A stretch of 64,000 bases of DNA from Malus domestica. Its lineage: Eukaryota; Streptophyta; Magnoliopsida; Rosales; Rosaceae. The stretch spans positions 9,891,501 through 9,955,500 of the forward strand of contig NC_091673.1 of the NCBI RefSeq assembly GCF_042453785.1, in the 5' to 3' direction. The position numbers and the translations under genes were made by a program. Below are positions 20,283-36,289 of this stretch, piece by piece. Numbering within the stretch: the stretch's first letter is position 1; each line of letters starts with the position of its first letter. A model generated the notes under the pieces. That model was not told where the DNA came from and ran no database searches. It saw nothing but the letters and a program-made list of their open reading frames with translations.

Positions 20283-21699
20283 ATATTCTGACAAATCAAC
20301 TCAAAATAATTACATGTTGTTTACATTAATTGACAAGAAGTATTGTTATTAGCATTCCAATATAATCATATCTTGCACTTTTTTTTCATGAAAGAAAACA
20401 AGAAAGGCAAGAGTGTAAGATGATTATTTTAGAGTGCTTATAACAATTCTCTAAATAATTACGTGTAGGATGAATCGATCGAACCCTATTATTTGCCATC
20501 AAACAGGTTAAACTTATCTGATTTGGCTATCTCATGCATCTATTATTGGCCCAGCTTTTCAGAAAATTTGAACATGGCTGGAAAGTGCTTAGGGCTCTGG
20601 GGCTTTTTTTCTTTCTATTGCCTTGTAATTTTACAAGTATAAATGTAGCTGTAAAGCTGTTAGTAATGTATACTTTTTGGAATGGAATAAAGGTTGGAGT
20701 TAGATTCCAGTGCGCACTGCCACTGCTAGTTCTGGTAACGTATGCATGTCAAGTTGTTGGTGGTGCTTCTTTTTTCTTCTCCCAGTCACAAAGTCGATAT
20801 ACTTGTAATTAACCAACTTTAGTCTTATTCAATATAAAGGTTTCCTCAAAAAAAAAAAAAATGTAACAAAAGTTAGATCCACACGTAGTAAAGAAGGTGA
20901 TAAACAAATGGACTGTGTTTTGTGAAAACTATACACACAAATTAGTTGATTTGTGATGTTTGAGACGGCTCAACCTAAGGCCTTAGACAACAATTAGAAA
21001 GAGGCCACGCATGCCTTCCCGATACAATATTTAGGGTTAAGTTCGGATAACTACCCAATTTTCAGCGAAGATTCAAAATTGGTCCTATCCTTTTAAAAAA
21101 ATTAACAACTATCAAATGTTGATGATGTGGACAACTATTAAATAGGTTTTTTTATTCTCAAGTCATCTACAGAGCTTTGAATCTTCAAATTGACACAGTT
21201 TAGCTAAACAAATGTATGACTTAACTTTGCTAAAAGAAGCCGATTTGAGGAATTATATCTCCAAAGACAACAATTAGTAGAGACAAAGTTTAGTATTTCT
21301 TCGTTACCAAAACAAACAAAAAAAATTTATTATTTGTTCACCTCATCATTTAATGCTCAAATCATCATCACTTAGTGTTGGTAAAGTTATCATTTAATGT
21401 TAGTGACCTAACGGGTGTCTAACTTTTCAAATGTTAGGTAGTTATTTTGAAGTTTTAAAAGGTTGAGAGATTAATTTGGAATCACTCCAGAAGGTTGGGT
21501 GCTCTTAACCCTAATATTTATTTCATGGTTGAGTAAAAACAATTAATATTTAAAAAGGAATAAAATTTAGTTGCAAGTGCTAGATTGTCGTCTTACTTTT
21601 TAACCCACTACATCTCGACTTCAATCCCTCTCTCCTTCCCTTAACAACTTAGAATACGAATATTGTTATACAAAATGATACGCATATATAGAGCTGTTT
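20283..21699. other. Gene-free interval with a possible non-LTR retroelement 3' end
   Basis: The stretch 20534-20861 ends in CAATATAAAGGTTTCCTCAAAAAAAAAAAAAA, a polyadenylation-like word followed by an A-run, as at the 3' end of a LINE or processed transcript. No reverse transcriptase motif is present. The rest is AT-rich without a recognisable feature. Confidence 0.4.
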
Positions 21700-21862
21700 T
21701 AAAAAGGGGTGTGATATCCACACACCCCTTTTTACTTCTCCCATACCTTTTTAGTTTTCAGCCGTCAGATCGGATGAATTGAAGAAGATCAACGAACAGA
21801 AGTTAACAAGGGATGTGTGAGAAGTAAAAAGGGATGTGTGGATAACACACCCCTTTTAAAAA
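21700..21862 (+). mobile_element. MITE, family 2 (about 160 bp)
   Basis: Long inverted arms: AAAAAGGGGTGTGATATCCA at the left, and at the right TGTGGATAACACACCCCTTT. A GTCAGATCGGATGAATTGAA centre lies between them. Related copies are at 34128-34272 and 57684-57828. Confidence 0.78.
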
Positions 21863-22064
21863 TGAGACATTTTTTTAGTACGTGGCCCAATACACAAGCC
21901 TTGTTATAAGGCGGACAACGAGTTTATAGTTTAAGATGTAGAATTGATGATATCTCCGCTTACCAATGTAGATGGCGGAAAGAAAATTGTAAACAGTTTA
22001 TGCTGGAAAGCATCGCAAAAATCTCCGCATCATTTTCCTCTCCTTTATCTTTAAAAGACTTTCT

Positions 22065-23283
22065 GGTACCGTTTGGTACACGAGAAAGGACGAAACCAAG
22101 TGGGATGAGGTCTTCCGTCTCCCGTTTGGTGCGCCTAAAACAGATGAAACGCATTGTTTCACAGGACAAGTTTTGGGTACTTTTTCGTTCTGCCTCCCCC
22201 TAGAATGACTTGTTCCACGCCCGTAGAACACAAATTTATAACATTTTAAGACAAAAATACCCCTTGACTTTTTCACTATTTACACCATCAGCTCTTGGAG
22301 GTCGCAACCTCCGATTAACACCAAGCAGATACGACTAGAGATTTAGAGGTAGCAGATCGAACGATCCACATCAAGCAGATATGCACATAGAACTAGAGGT
22401 AGCAGATCGAACCCAGGTGGGCACTGTGACCTCCGTTCCTGGGCATCACGATTCGAATATCTAGGCTTGTGGCTTAATTGCTAATTGATTTTGTTGGGGT
22501 GTGGGGATTAAATTCAAAATTGGGAGAGATTTCATGTGGGAGTTGGAAGTCTGAAACCAAGCTGCGTTGAGTTGAAGCCCAAAACCTAGACCCCGTATCT
22601 GTCACAATTTGTTGTCGTCGTTTGCCAAAACCCAAATCTGAGAACCTCACTCCTGGAAACCTACTGTCGCATCCTCGGCTTCAGCATGTACCACTTGAAC
22701 CCGCTGTCTGTACTCCACGCCGCTACTTGACACCATCCACCCACGCTGGTGTAATGGTTGCTGGGTTCTTTCTGCATTTGACAAGCCTCTGTCAACTTTG
22801 TTTTTTTTTTTTCTATTCTTTTTCTTTTCCATTAATCATCAAACTGGGTTCTTGCATTTGACAGGTTCTTTGTTTTTTAATCTTTTTCTTTTTCATTAAT
22901 GATTATTTTTTTTTCTCTTAAAAAAATATTAGTTCTAAGTTCTCTTATTCGGTACAGTACAAATTTTAAAGGGGTTTGCATGTGGAATACAACATATACC
23001 TAATAAAATTTGGACCAAGAAAAACAACTAATGGATAAGCATATAGTGTTCAAATTTGAACAAGTTAAAAAAACATAAAAAAGTCTCGTCCCATTCCACG
23101 CATAAATATTGTACCAAACAACAGACGAAATATGGGTATTTTAGCCATTTAATCTTTCGGTTCCGTTCCGTCCATGCGCTACCAAACGTAAAATGGAACA
23201 ACCATCTCATTCTGTCCTACTCGTACCAAACATAACATAAAACATCCGTTCCGTCCTGTTCCGTATGTGTACTAAACGATACC
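22065..23283 (+). mobile_element. TIR element of 1.2 kb, superfamily unclear
   Basis: The left end GGTACCGTTTGGTACACGAG is the imperfect inverse of the right end (CCGTATGTGTACTAAACGATACC). Words such as CGTTCCGT and TACCAAAC are repeated inside near both ends. No clear target duplication was found, and no transposase is visible. The interior includes a poly-T tract near 22800 and no recognised gene. It ends about 270 bp before the MCM2 promoter motif. Confidence 0.45.
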
Positions 23284-23552
23284 TCATGGTACGGATATAC
23301 CATAACATTTTGTATCGACAATACAATGACATGTACAAGTTTCCTTTTGTATATACATGATGCGCCGATACCAAGTTGTCGTGTCTTGACGAGTTTTCAG
23401 TCGGTTTATAATTTGGGTTGATCCAAGCCCGCCAAGAATTTGAGTTTCCGAATCCAAAGCCCAGGTCCAGACCATGGGGTCTCAACTGAATTCTGAAAGC
23501 CCAAAATGAGGTCGATTCATCATGCGACGTGGCAGCCCACGCGAGCCAAAAT

Positions 23553-23571
23553 GGCGGGAAAGGTTCCCGCC
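23553..23571. promoter_or_regulatory. Back-to-back E2F-type sites (inverted repeat) before MCM2
   Basis: GGCGGGAAAGGTTCCCGCC is a perfect inverted repeat of two 8-bp arms around AGG. Each arm matches the E2F consensus TTTSSCGC / GCGGGAAA, and the right arm extends to TTCCCGCCAAAA. It lies 138 bp before the MCM2 start codon. Plant MCM genes are known E2F targets at the G1/S transition, so function here is likely. Confidence 0.75.
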
Positions 23572-23708
23572 AAAAAGTAGAGGCCTCCTCCCGTATGAGC
23601 CCTAAGGGCAGCAGAATTCCAATTTCTGAATTGCAATTTCAGCCGCATAGAGAGAAAGAGAGAATCACAGAGCGTGAGAGAGAAAGAAAAGAACTTTAAT
23701 TTAAGGAA

Positions 23709-28684
<4,976 letters not shown>

Positions 28685-29351
28685 TGATGATGGAAAGAAG
28701 CACCAGCAAATATGTTGCATTAGTTTAAATGCAGATTATGAACTAAATCTCACAATTTTCATTTGCTAAACTATATGATTGCAAATGTCCTAATTTGCTC
28801 CAACAAATACAATTCAATTACTAATCTTATGCTTTTTTTCTTTCTCAAAGGTAAAATTCAATACCAAACACATGTTGATATTCAATTACAATAAATAAGG
28901 GCACAAAACTAAAAAGTAGATCCGAATGCACCGCAAAAAAACAGCCCAACAAAAACAAAATTAAAGGAAAATTAATAAAAAAAATTTGAAAACTTTGAGT
29001 TTTAAGGATAAAATAAAGAGTAAAGTGAATAGTATTAAGATTGATTTCTTAGTGTAAAATTGTGATTTTTTGTTAAGATAAACAGTATCGAAATCTTTTC
29101 GTTAAAATTTTTAAAAATTAAATGGTTCTAATTATGATATTCATTATAATTAAACTATATTTTTCACAACTCATGCATCGTCCAATATTATCGTTCCTAC
29201 TTTATTAAAATTTCTTCCCTTCAAACGGCCGCCAAACAATAAAATAAAGAAATAAAATTTATTCTCCTAGTAAAGGAAAGCTTTCAAATCAGCTGTTCCA
29301 GTGTGTAGGCAAAATCGAAGGCGCGCTTAGGGTTAAGGCGCGACGGTCCTC
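28685..29351. other. MCM2-calnexin intergenic spacer
   Basis: 667 bp containing the MCM2 3' region, a dispersed repeat (see 28972-29113) and the calnexin promoter. I saw no canonical unfolded-protein-response element (CCAAT-N-CCACG type) or clear TATA box. Confidence 0.5.
28972..29113 (+). repeat. Dispersed repeat, family 3 (about 140 bp), copy 1
   Basis: Reads TTTGAAAACTTTGAGTTTTA...GTAAAGTGAATAGTATT...TTTTCGTTAAAA. It matches the copy inside an RBOH intron at 63109-63257. The opening words also resemble the start of the repeats at 54849 and 55894. Confidence 0.7.
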
Positions 29352-31571
29352 ATGGCAGGAACACGGTGGCGTCGAATCACTGACCTCCTTCTTCTTCTGC
29401 TGCTGATTGGCTGCTCTGCTTCCCAGATCCACGCTTCTTCAGAATACGAAGTCGATTCGGTAACCATTCCCTTCCATTTTCTTATTTATTCATAATAATC
29501 TTTATTTTTCATGAATGTTTACAGAGAATTTATGATTTACAGATCTTTTACGAGCCATTTTCTGAGTCGTTTGAAGGCAGATGGATTGTTTCTTCGAAAG
29601 ATGAGTACCAAGGTGTCCAGTTTTTTGTTTGATTGTTTTAATATCAGCTATTCGCAGTAATTAACTGTTTTCTGTTATCTATGTTTTCCTAAATTGTTTT
29701 TCTGTGCAATTTGAGTCTTTTACTCTCCGAGTGTTGTCAAATTTATTTTTTCAGTGAATTTTGAGTGCTTAATTTTATTTATTTATGTCGAGTTTAGGGG
29801 TATGGAAACTGTCCAAGAGTGAGGGACATGATGATTACGGGCTTCTGGTAAGTGAGAAGGCGAGGAAGTATGCAGTGGTGAAAGAGATGGACAAGGCTGT
29901 GAGCCTTGCTGATGGAACTGTTGTCCTACAGTTTGAGGTCCGGCTCCAGAACGGGCTTGAATGTGGCGGTGCTTACTTGAAGTACCTCCGGCCACAGGAG
30001 GCTGGATGGAAAGCGGAGGAATTTGACAATGAGTCGCCATATTCTATTATGTTTGGACCGGACAAATGTGGTTCCACAAACAAGGTTCATTTCATTTTTA
30101 AGCACAAGAACCCCAAGAGTGGAGAGTATGTTGAGCACCATCTCAAGGACCCTCCATCCGTGCCCTCCGATAAGCTGTCTCATGTTTACACTGCCATACT
30201 GAAACCTGATAACGAAGTTAGGATTTTGATAGATGGGGAGGAGAAGAAGAAGGCGAATTTCCTGTCGAATAAAGATTTTGAGCCTGCATTGATTCCAGCC
30301 AAGACAATTCCTGACCCAGAGGATCAAAAGCCAGAGGATTGGGATGAGCGGCTGAAGATTCCAGACCCCAATGCCGTTAAGCCTGATGATTGGGACGAGG
30401 ATGCACCAATGGAAATTGAGGACGAGGATGCTGTGAAACCTGAAGGGTGGTTGGATGATGAGCCTGAAGAGATTGATGACCCTGAGGCGACAAGGCCAGA
30501 AGATTGGGACGATGAAGAGGATGGTGTATGGGAACCGACAAAGACGGATAACCCCAAGTGTTCATTGGCACCTGGTTGTGGAGAATGGAAGAAGCCAATG
30601 AAACATAATCCTGCTTATAAAGGAAAATGGAGCCCTCCTATGATTGACAACCCCAGTTACAAGGGCATCTGGAAGCCTCGAGAAATTCCAAACCCTGATT
30701 ACTTCGAGACTGAGAAGCCCAACTTTGAGCCCATTGCTGCTATTGGCATTGAGATCTGGACAATGCAGGACGGAATATTGTTTGACAATATGCTCATAGC
30801 TGATGATGAGAAGGTTGCTGAATCTGTTAGGCTAACAACGTGGAAGCCGAAGTTTGAAACTGAGAAAGAGAAACAGAAGGCTGAGGAAGAAGCTGCAGGT
30901 CTTTCCGATGGACTCTCAAGCTACCAGGTGATCTAATTTTTTTTTTTCATTTTATATTTGAGTTTCCTTCATATTGATTGATTTTTGGTATATCATAAGC
31001 TAATCAGTGTTAAGAACAAATACTTGCAGAAGAAAGTATTCGACCTTCTTTACAAGATAGCAGATGTTTCTTTCTTGGATGCATACAAACCCAGGATCAT
31101 TGTAAGTGCTTGGCTTGCCATTGCAGCATCATAACAACTTTTTTCTCAAAGGTTATGCTTAATTGAATCGTAGAAGATGATAATCATTTGTTTTTGCAAT
31201 GCTCACGCAGGAATTGATTGAGAAGGGAGAAAAACAGCCCAATATTACAATTGGTGTTATCGTCTCTGTCGTGGTTGTTCTCTTGTCAATTTTCTTTAAA
31301 ATCCTGTTTGGTGGCAAGAAACCGGCGGTGGTATACATCTAGCATAGATTCACTTTTCTGTAGTGGTAATGACTTTTGATCTCATAAACTAGTGCACTTG
31401 TAAACTCTTCTGCCCTGTGCTTTTCAGGTCACTGTTCCAGAACCAAGCAGGGCTGCGGCTGCACGGACTTCCCATGATGAAGGAAGCAGCGGCGAGAAGG
31501 AAGATGAGATTGAGAAAGAAGAAGCTGCTGCTCCTCCTCCCCGCAGGCGGTCTGCCAGAAGGGAAACATGA
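29352..31571 (+). CDS. CNX: Calnexin, ER membrane chaperone, 6 exons, 547 aa
   Basis: Calnexin binds monoglucosylated N-glycans on nascent glycoproteins in the ER and assists folding in the calnexin/calreticulin cycle. Exons: 29352-29459, 29543-29612, 29798-30927, 31030-31101, 31211-31330, 31428-31571 (1644 nt; phases agree). Residues 1-28 form a signal peptide (hydrophobic LLLLLLLIGCSA). The lectin domain has YGLLVSEKARKYAV, LECGGAYLKYL and FGPDKCG. The P-domain carries the repeat-1 units PEDWDE, PDDWDE and PEDWDD, and the repeat-2 units KHNPAYKGKW and DNPSYKGIW. One transmembrane helix (ITIGVIVSVVVVLLSIFFKI) precedes a cytosolic tail ending RRRSARRET, with acidic residues and an arginine-rich tip. 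The length is typical. It faces MCM2 in the same direction and the PPR gene convergently. Confidence 0.97.
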
Positions 31572-31808
31572 GCATATATGTAGTATGTGGTTGTTATACT
31601 CGCAAAATCTTGAGATAGAGCCTACATGGCTTGATTTCCTGCTAGTATGTTTCCGAAACTTCCTTTTTTACTTCTTATTAGAACACTTGTTTAAGTACGG
31701 ATTAGCGATACTCTTGTGCTGATCGTTATTTTGTTGGAGGTAGATGTTGATCCACTCTGTATTAGATGTTGTTCCAGATGATATAACAGCAACATATAGA
31801 TAAGTTAA

Positions 31809-33776
31809 TCACCAAAAATCATCACATGTACAATAACCATCCTTAAAATGGTGGAAACAATTTGGGTCCTTGAGTATGATTTCTCGTCCTTCCATCCGGG
31901 ATATAATTTTTGCAGAATCATGGCACCTGCGACACACCCGTAGGTTCTTAGTTACACGTATCGTTGTCCTGGATTGTGTACTGATGAGTCCGAAAGAAAT
32001 AGCCAGCATTTCACTGTGGCCAGTCGGAATGCACTCGCGCTCTTCATCCACATCATGGAAACTAAAATCCGAATCAGGTCGATCTCCTCCGTCTTCCATT
32101 TTCTGCATCAAACACTGCAACTCCCAGTATATTCCCTGTGATCTTGGGTGCGTTACGTCCCCCGTCCCGAACACATGAATTTTGTTTCTGATTTCTGTCC
32201 AAGTATAAGCTCTATTAGGTCTCAAACCCATGTCTGTCATCATTCCTCGAACCTCATCGACCATGTCCCGTTTTGCATTTTCGGCATACCAGTTGGCAAG
32301 CAACACATAGTTGTCGGCATTAAGAGGTTCCCAGTCACAGAGCTGCTCGATAACCCGCCTTCCCAATTTCAGTTGCCGGTGAATCCTACAGCCGTCTAGC
32401 AGTGCTCTCAGTACCTCGGGATCTCCTTCGATCTTTTTATCGGCAATAAAGTTATTTGCCTCATCAAACAGCCCAGAACGCGATAGAAGAGTTACGAACA
32501 AAGCACAATGTGCAACTGTAGGTGTCTTGATGCAGTTGAAATAAAACTTCCCTTCCTCGACCATGCGTGCTGCAACGCAAGCATGAAGGACAGCAGCATA
32601 GGTGATTTCATCGATCTGTATACTCGTTTCCTTCTCCATTTGGCAGAATAAATCTACTCCGATCTTTCCTTGTCCGTGTAAGCTGTACCCGGTTATCATC
32701 ACTGTCCACGAAACAAGATCTCTGTACTTCAACCTGGCAAAAACTTTTGCAGCTGATTCGATAAATCCCGACTTGACATACATGTCCATAAGAGCATTCA
32801 GAACGGTGAGATTCATTCGAATACCATGTCGCAGCAAGAATCCATGAGTCTCTTTGCCATGTTTACCTGCAGACATTCTTGCGCATGCTGGGAGAACACT
32901 AGAGACCGAGAGCGGATCAGGTTTCACCCCGTCTCCAACCATCTGCCTAAACAGCTTAAGACCCTCATTGAAGCCTCCCCTCTTCACATTGGCATGAATC
33001 ATTTCTGTCCAAGAAATGACATCTTTCTCCGGCATTTGGTTGAAAACTGCCCAAGCTTCGTCGACACAGCCACAGTCCATGTACATTTTCAAGAGGGTAT
33101 TGCTCACCAACACATCATACTCCAATCCACGTTCCTTGGCAACCCTGTGTACTTTTGTTCCATCAATCAACGATCTCAACATGCCACAGGCACCAGCCGC
33201 CGTCGCCACAGCTACAGAATCTATCTGTGCTCCGGACTCCACCATTCTCTCAAACACATGAACCGCCTTGCCGGGTTTACCTTCCGCAATGTACAGCCTG
33301 GCCAGCATTGTCCATGAAACAGAGTCCTTAACCAGGGACTTGTCAAACAGCCCTTTCGCGGAGTCCGCGCTGTCGAGGCGACCGTACAACTCAATGAGAG
33401 CAGCAACCACGTACCGGTCACCAGAGCAGCCGAGCTTGTGAGCGTGGGCATGGAGTTGCTTGCCGAGGGAGAGATCAGCCGAAAGCCGAGAGGCAGACAA
33501 GACGCGAGGGAGAGTGTGTCTGTCGGGGCGAACGCCGCGGAGGAGCATTTGGTGGTAAGTGGCGAGGGCGTGGTGGAAGTCGGCATTGGCGATATGGGTC
33601 TGGATAAGTCTGTTCCATGCGAAGGTGTCTGAGTGGGGCATTTTGTCGAACACCTTGTGGGTGACGGCTACCTTCGTGGTGGGTTTAGCATTTCGGGAGT
33701 GCTTGTAGTGGGCGGTGTTGATTGGGTTCTCGGTGACGATCAAGCGCTGGATTTGGGCGGATGGAAGGGCTTCCAT
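31809..33776 (-). CDS. DYW-class pentatricopeptide repeat protein, 655 aa
   Basis: PLS-class PPR proteins bind organelle RNA; those with a DYW domain carry the C-to-U editing deaminase. The single exon holds about a dozen P, L and S repeats (for example FDKMPHSDTFAWNRLIQTHI, FERMVESGAQIDSVAV, FNQMPEKDVISWTEMIHANV), then E/E+ motifs and the DYW domain. The zinc/deaminase core is HSEMLAISFG...CRRCHDSAK, with the catalytic HxE and CxxC present. The residue after HSE is M, where K is common. The final tripeptide is DFW instead of the usual DYW. A basic N-terminus without strong hydrophobicity is compatible with organelle import. It is convergent with calnexin: the stop codons are 237 bp apart. 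Intact and without introns, as most PPR genes are. The RNA target cannot be deduced. Confidence 0.93.
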   Translation of the reverse strand: MEALPSAQIQRLIVTENPINTAHYKHSRNAKPTTKVAVTHKVFDKMPHSDTFAWNRLIQTHIANADFHHALATYHQMLLRGVRPDRHTLPRVLSASRLSADLSLGKQLHAHAHKLGCSGDRYVVAALIELYGRLDSADSAKGLFDKSLVKDSVSWTMLARLYIAEGKPGKAVHVFERMVESGAQIDSVAVATAAGACGMLRSLIDGTKVHRVAKERGLEYDVLVSNTLLKMYMDCGCVDEAWAVFNQMPEKDVISWTEMIHANVKRGGFNEGLKLFRQMVGDGVKPDPLSVSSVLPACARMSAGKHGKETHGFLLRHGIRMNLTVLNALMDMYVKSGFIESAAKVFARLKYRDLVSWTVMITGYSLHGQGKIGVDLFCQMEKETSIQIDEITYAAVLHACVAARMVEEGKFYFNCIKTPTVAHCALFVTLLSRSGLFDEANNFIADKKIEGDPEVLRALLDGCRIHRQLKLGRRVIEQLCDWEPLNADNYVLLANWYAENAKRDMVDEVRGMMTDMGLRPNRAYTWTEIRNKIHVFGTGDVTHPRSQGIYWELQCLMQKMEDGGDRPDSDFSFHDVDEERECIPTGHSEMLAISFGLISTQSRTTIRVTKNLRVCRRCHDSAKIISRMEGREIILKDPNCFHHFKDGYCTCDDFW

Positions 33777-34127
33777 TTCAGTTCAGTCGCACCCAATTCA
33801 GCATTGCCCGTACGGATTCGAGCGCAGTTATCGAGGAGGAGTTTCTTTTTCGGGAGAAGAGGCTTTCCTTTGAGCAGTTAAGTTTGGTCAAATATCAACG
33901 ACATGTCGTGCTTTTTGTCAGGTCACAAGTCCTAATAAAGAAACGACACCTTTGGGCGAAGTGCTTGGTTTCGGATTTGTGTGATTTGTGAGACATGATA
34001 TTTGAGATAAAACATAAAAGATAGATAGTTAGATTGTTCAACTACGTTATGAAGTGAACTCCAAAAAAAGTGTGTTTAATTATGTGTCAAAAACGTGTCT
34101 CCGAATCTTAACACATTATACATCGGG

Positions 34128-34269
34128 TTGTGCTATCCACACATCTCTTTTAACTTCACATACATTCCTTGTTAATTTCTGTCATTTGATATTCTTCAAT
34201 CTATCCAATCCGATGGTCGAAAATTAGAAGGATGTGTGAAAAGTAAAAAAGAATATGTGGACAGCACAC

Positions 34270-34272
<3 letters not shown>
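34128..34272 (+). mobile_element. MITE, family 2, copy 2
   Basis: Arms TGTGCTATCCACACATCTCT and AGAATATGTGGACAGCACACC surround CCAATCCGATGGTCGAAAATTAG; diverged relative of the copy at 21700-21862. Confidence 0.7.

Positions 34273-34309
<37 letters not shown>
34273..34309. repeat. TA microsatellite
   Basis: About 18 uninterrupted TA units immediately after the MITE. Confidence 0.95.
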
Positions 34310-34312
<3 letters not shown>

Positions 34313-36081
34313 TACATACATGAATGAAACCGAACATTAGTGTAAACTACAAGCAGGTTACTACTCTTTTCTAAGCTTTTTAGGAATAAGTTATTTTTCA
34401 TTTTTTATAAATTAGCTTCACACATAAATAAGTTATTAAAAATACAAAAGTGATTTTTGCACATTTTCAAAGTGGGATTTGCAAAATGTGGGATTTGCAA
34501 ATCTATCAGCTGATGTGGATATTTTGATCCATATTGGTTGCTCATATAGAGTGTCTCATCGAGCGTGTCAAAAAGTAGATTAGACTAGTACAATTAGAAA
34601 TAAACTAAAACGAAAAAAGTAAAAACTAGACTATGAACTACATTACACTAAACCTAGGATTAGGAATTGAATAGAATGTAAAAGACTAGTTGTGTTTGAT
34701 CAGGGATCCTCTACTCTTATTCTAATCTTGTATTTATAGGGCAACATTAGCCCTTGATCGATCATTTGTCCGGCCTGTTAGTCTTGCTCATTTGAAAACT
34801 TTTCTTCCGCGGCCACTCCAATCTTGGGATATGATTTATCAACTTATTTTGTAATGTTCATCCATGTCGGATTGATTGGCCTCGATCCTTGCCTCAGTGA
34901 ATTTCTCCTTGTGCTTATCTCCTCCGGACTTCTTTGAAAAGATCGTGGACCTTCTACTTTGAATCATTAACTTTGATTGACTTGGATTGGACATCAATTT
35001 ACTCTTCGGATCTTGGTTCTTGCCAATTTTAGATTTTCTAGGCAAAGATCTTCTATATGTCAAGGCATTCTTCGTTTCTGGATCACGGGCTTTGACAAAC
35101 ATTTAATTTAAAATCTTAAGGCTTGACTTGATTTTTAAGATCAATTATGTAATGGCCGCAATAACACTGACTCATTTTGGTCCAAAACATAGTTCAATTT
35201 AGATTATGATTTCGTCTTGGATCTTGGCCCAAACCCTACTTAAATCGTACATTCTCGTATTCCGCTAATTAAATTTCCAATTTAAAATCGATAATTAATT
35301 AGACCGAATAGTGTAAATTTGAGTACAAACACAAACAAAATTGATTCGTTGAACCAAATCGATTAGTGGTAAGGCAAACTAGACTGCACAAGCCTGTAAC
35401 AAGTATTGACCAAAATAAAATTCAAAAATATAGATTTGACACGTAAATAATGTTCCAACTCTTTCTATTGTGCATGTATCTTTCCTTAGATTTTCTAGAA
35501 ATACAATCTTGAAGCAAGTGGACTACTTGGCAAACCAATATACCACAATATTTTAACCATTGTTCTTTGCAGAGCATGTGTTCCACACAAAAATATTTGA
35601 AGGTCAACAAAGCGTTTGGCAGTCATGAAAGGAAACGGCCGTTATATCGGTCTTGGAAGTAAACTGGCATTAAAATTATAGCCACAGGAAACCCCCACGG
35701 GGCTCTAGAAGATAAGTAGAAAACAATTCACCTCACCACTCCCCAGTCAAATAATATGAATGACCAGAAATGGGCAAAAATAGGTAGGGGTCCAGATTGT
35801 AAAGTAATATACAGTCTAGATTGATGACCAGGCCAACTTTGACCATGCTTCATTTCATGTCCTTGCTCGTGAAGAGAAATTTTTTATTGTGATAGGAACA
35901 TGTGTAGTACATTACATATTTTTATACAAGTAATGGGAAATTTTATTTTTTAAGTTATTAACTTTTTAACACACATATCCCACCATTTGTATAATGACAC
36001 GTGATACATCATCTCATACACCAATCACACTGAAAAATCTCTCGCTGGTAAGGCTAGCAATTGGATGATGGATATTGGTAT

Positions 36082-36289
36082 TGTAGAAACTCATGACTCT
36101 GAGAGAGAAAAGTTAGATATAGAGAGAGAAAGAATTCTAGAGAGAGAAATGGTTGAATAGAATGATTTCATTACATTCAACTGAATGAGTACAATACATA
36201 TAAATAGGTACAATTAGCTTAACAGCTAAGTAAGGATAAGGCTTTAATCACATACAGAACTAGTTGATGGTCCTATTATATTCCTAACA
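36082..36289 (-). repeat. 3' LTR of the decayed Copia
   Basis: Begins TGTTAGGAATATAATAGG on the minus strand and ends TTTCTACA. It contains an ATAGG/TATAAATAGG-type promoter word and a run of CTCTCT. Confidence 0.75.

Larger units (their letters stand above)
33777..36081. other. Gene-free interval with MITE and TA microsatellite
   Basis: About 2.3 kb with only short frames. Contains the PPR promoter, a family-2 MITE (34128-34272) and a TA repeat. A basic 87-codon frame on the minus strand (34839-35102) has no match to a family I know and I leave it unassigned. Confidence 0.5.

Noticed and set aside
34839..35102. 87-codon basic frame on the minus strand
   Set aside because: No domain, no splice partner and no promoter signal that I could support; kept as unassigned.
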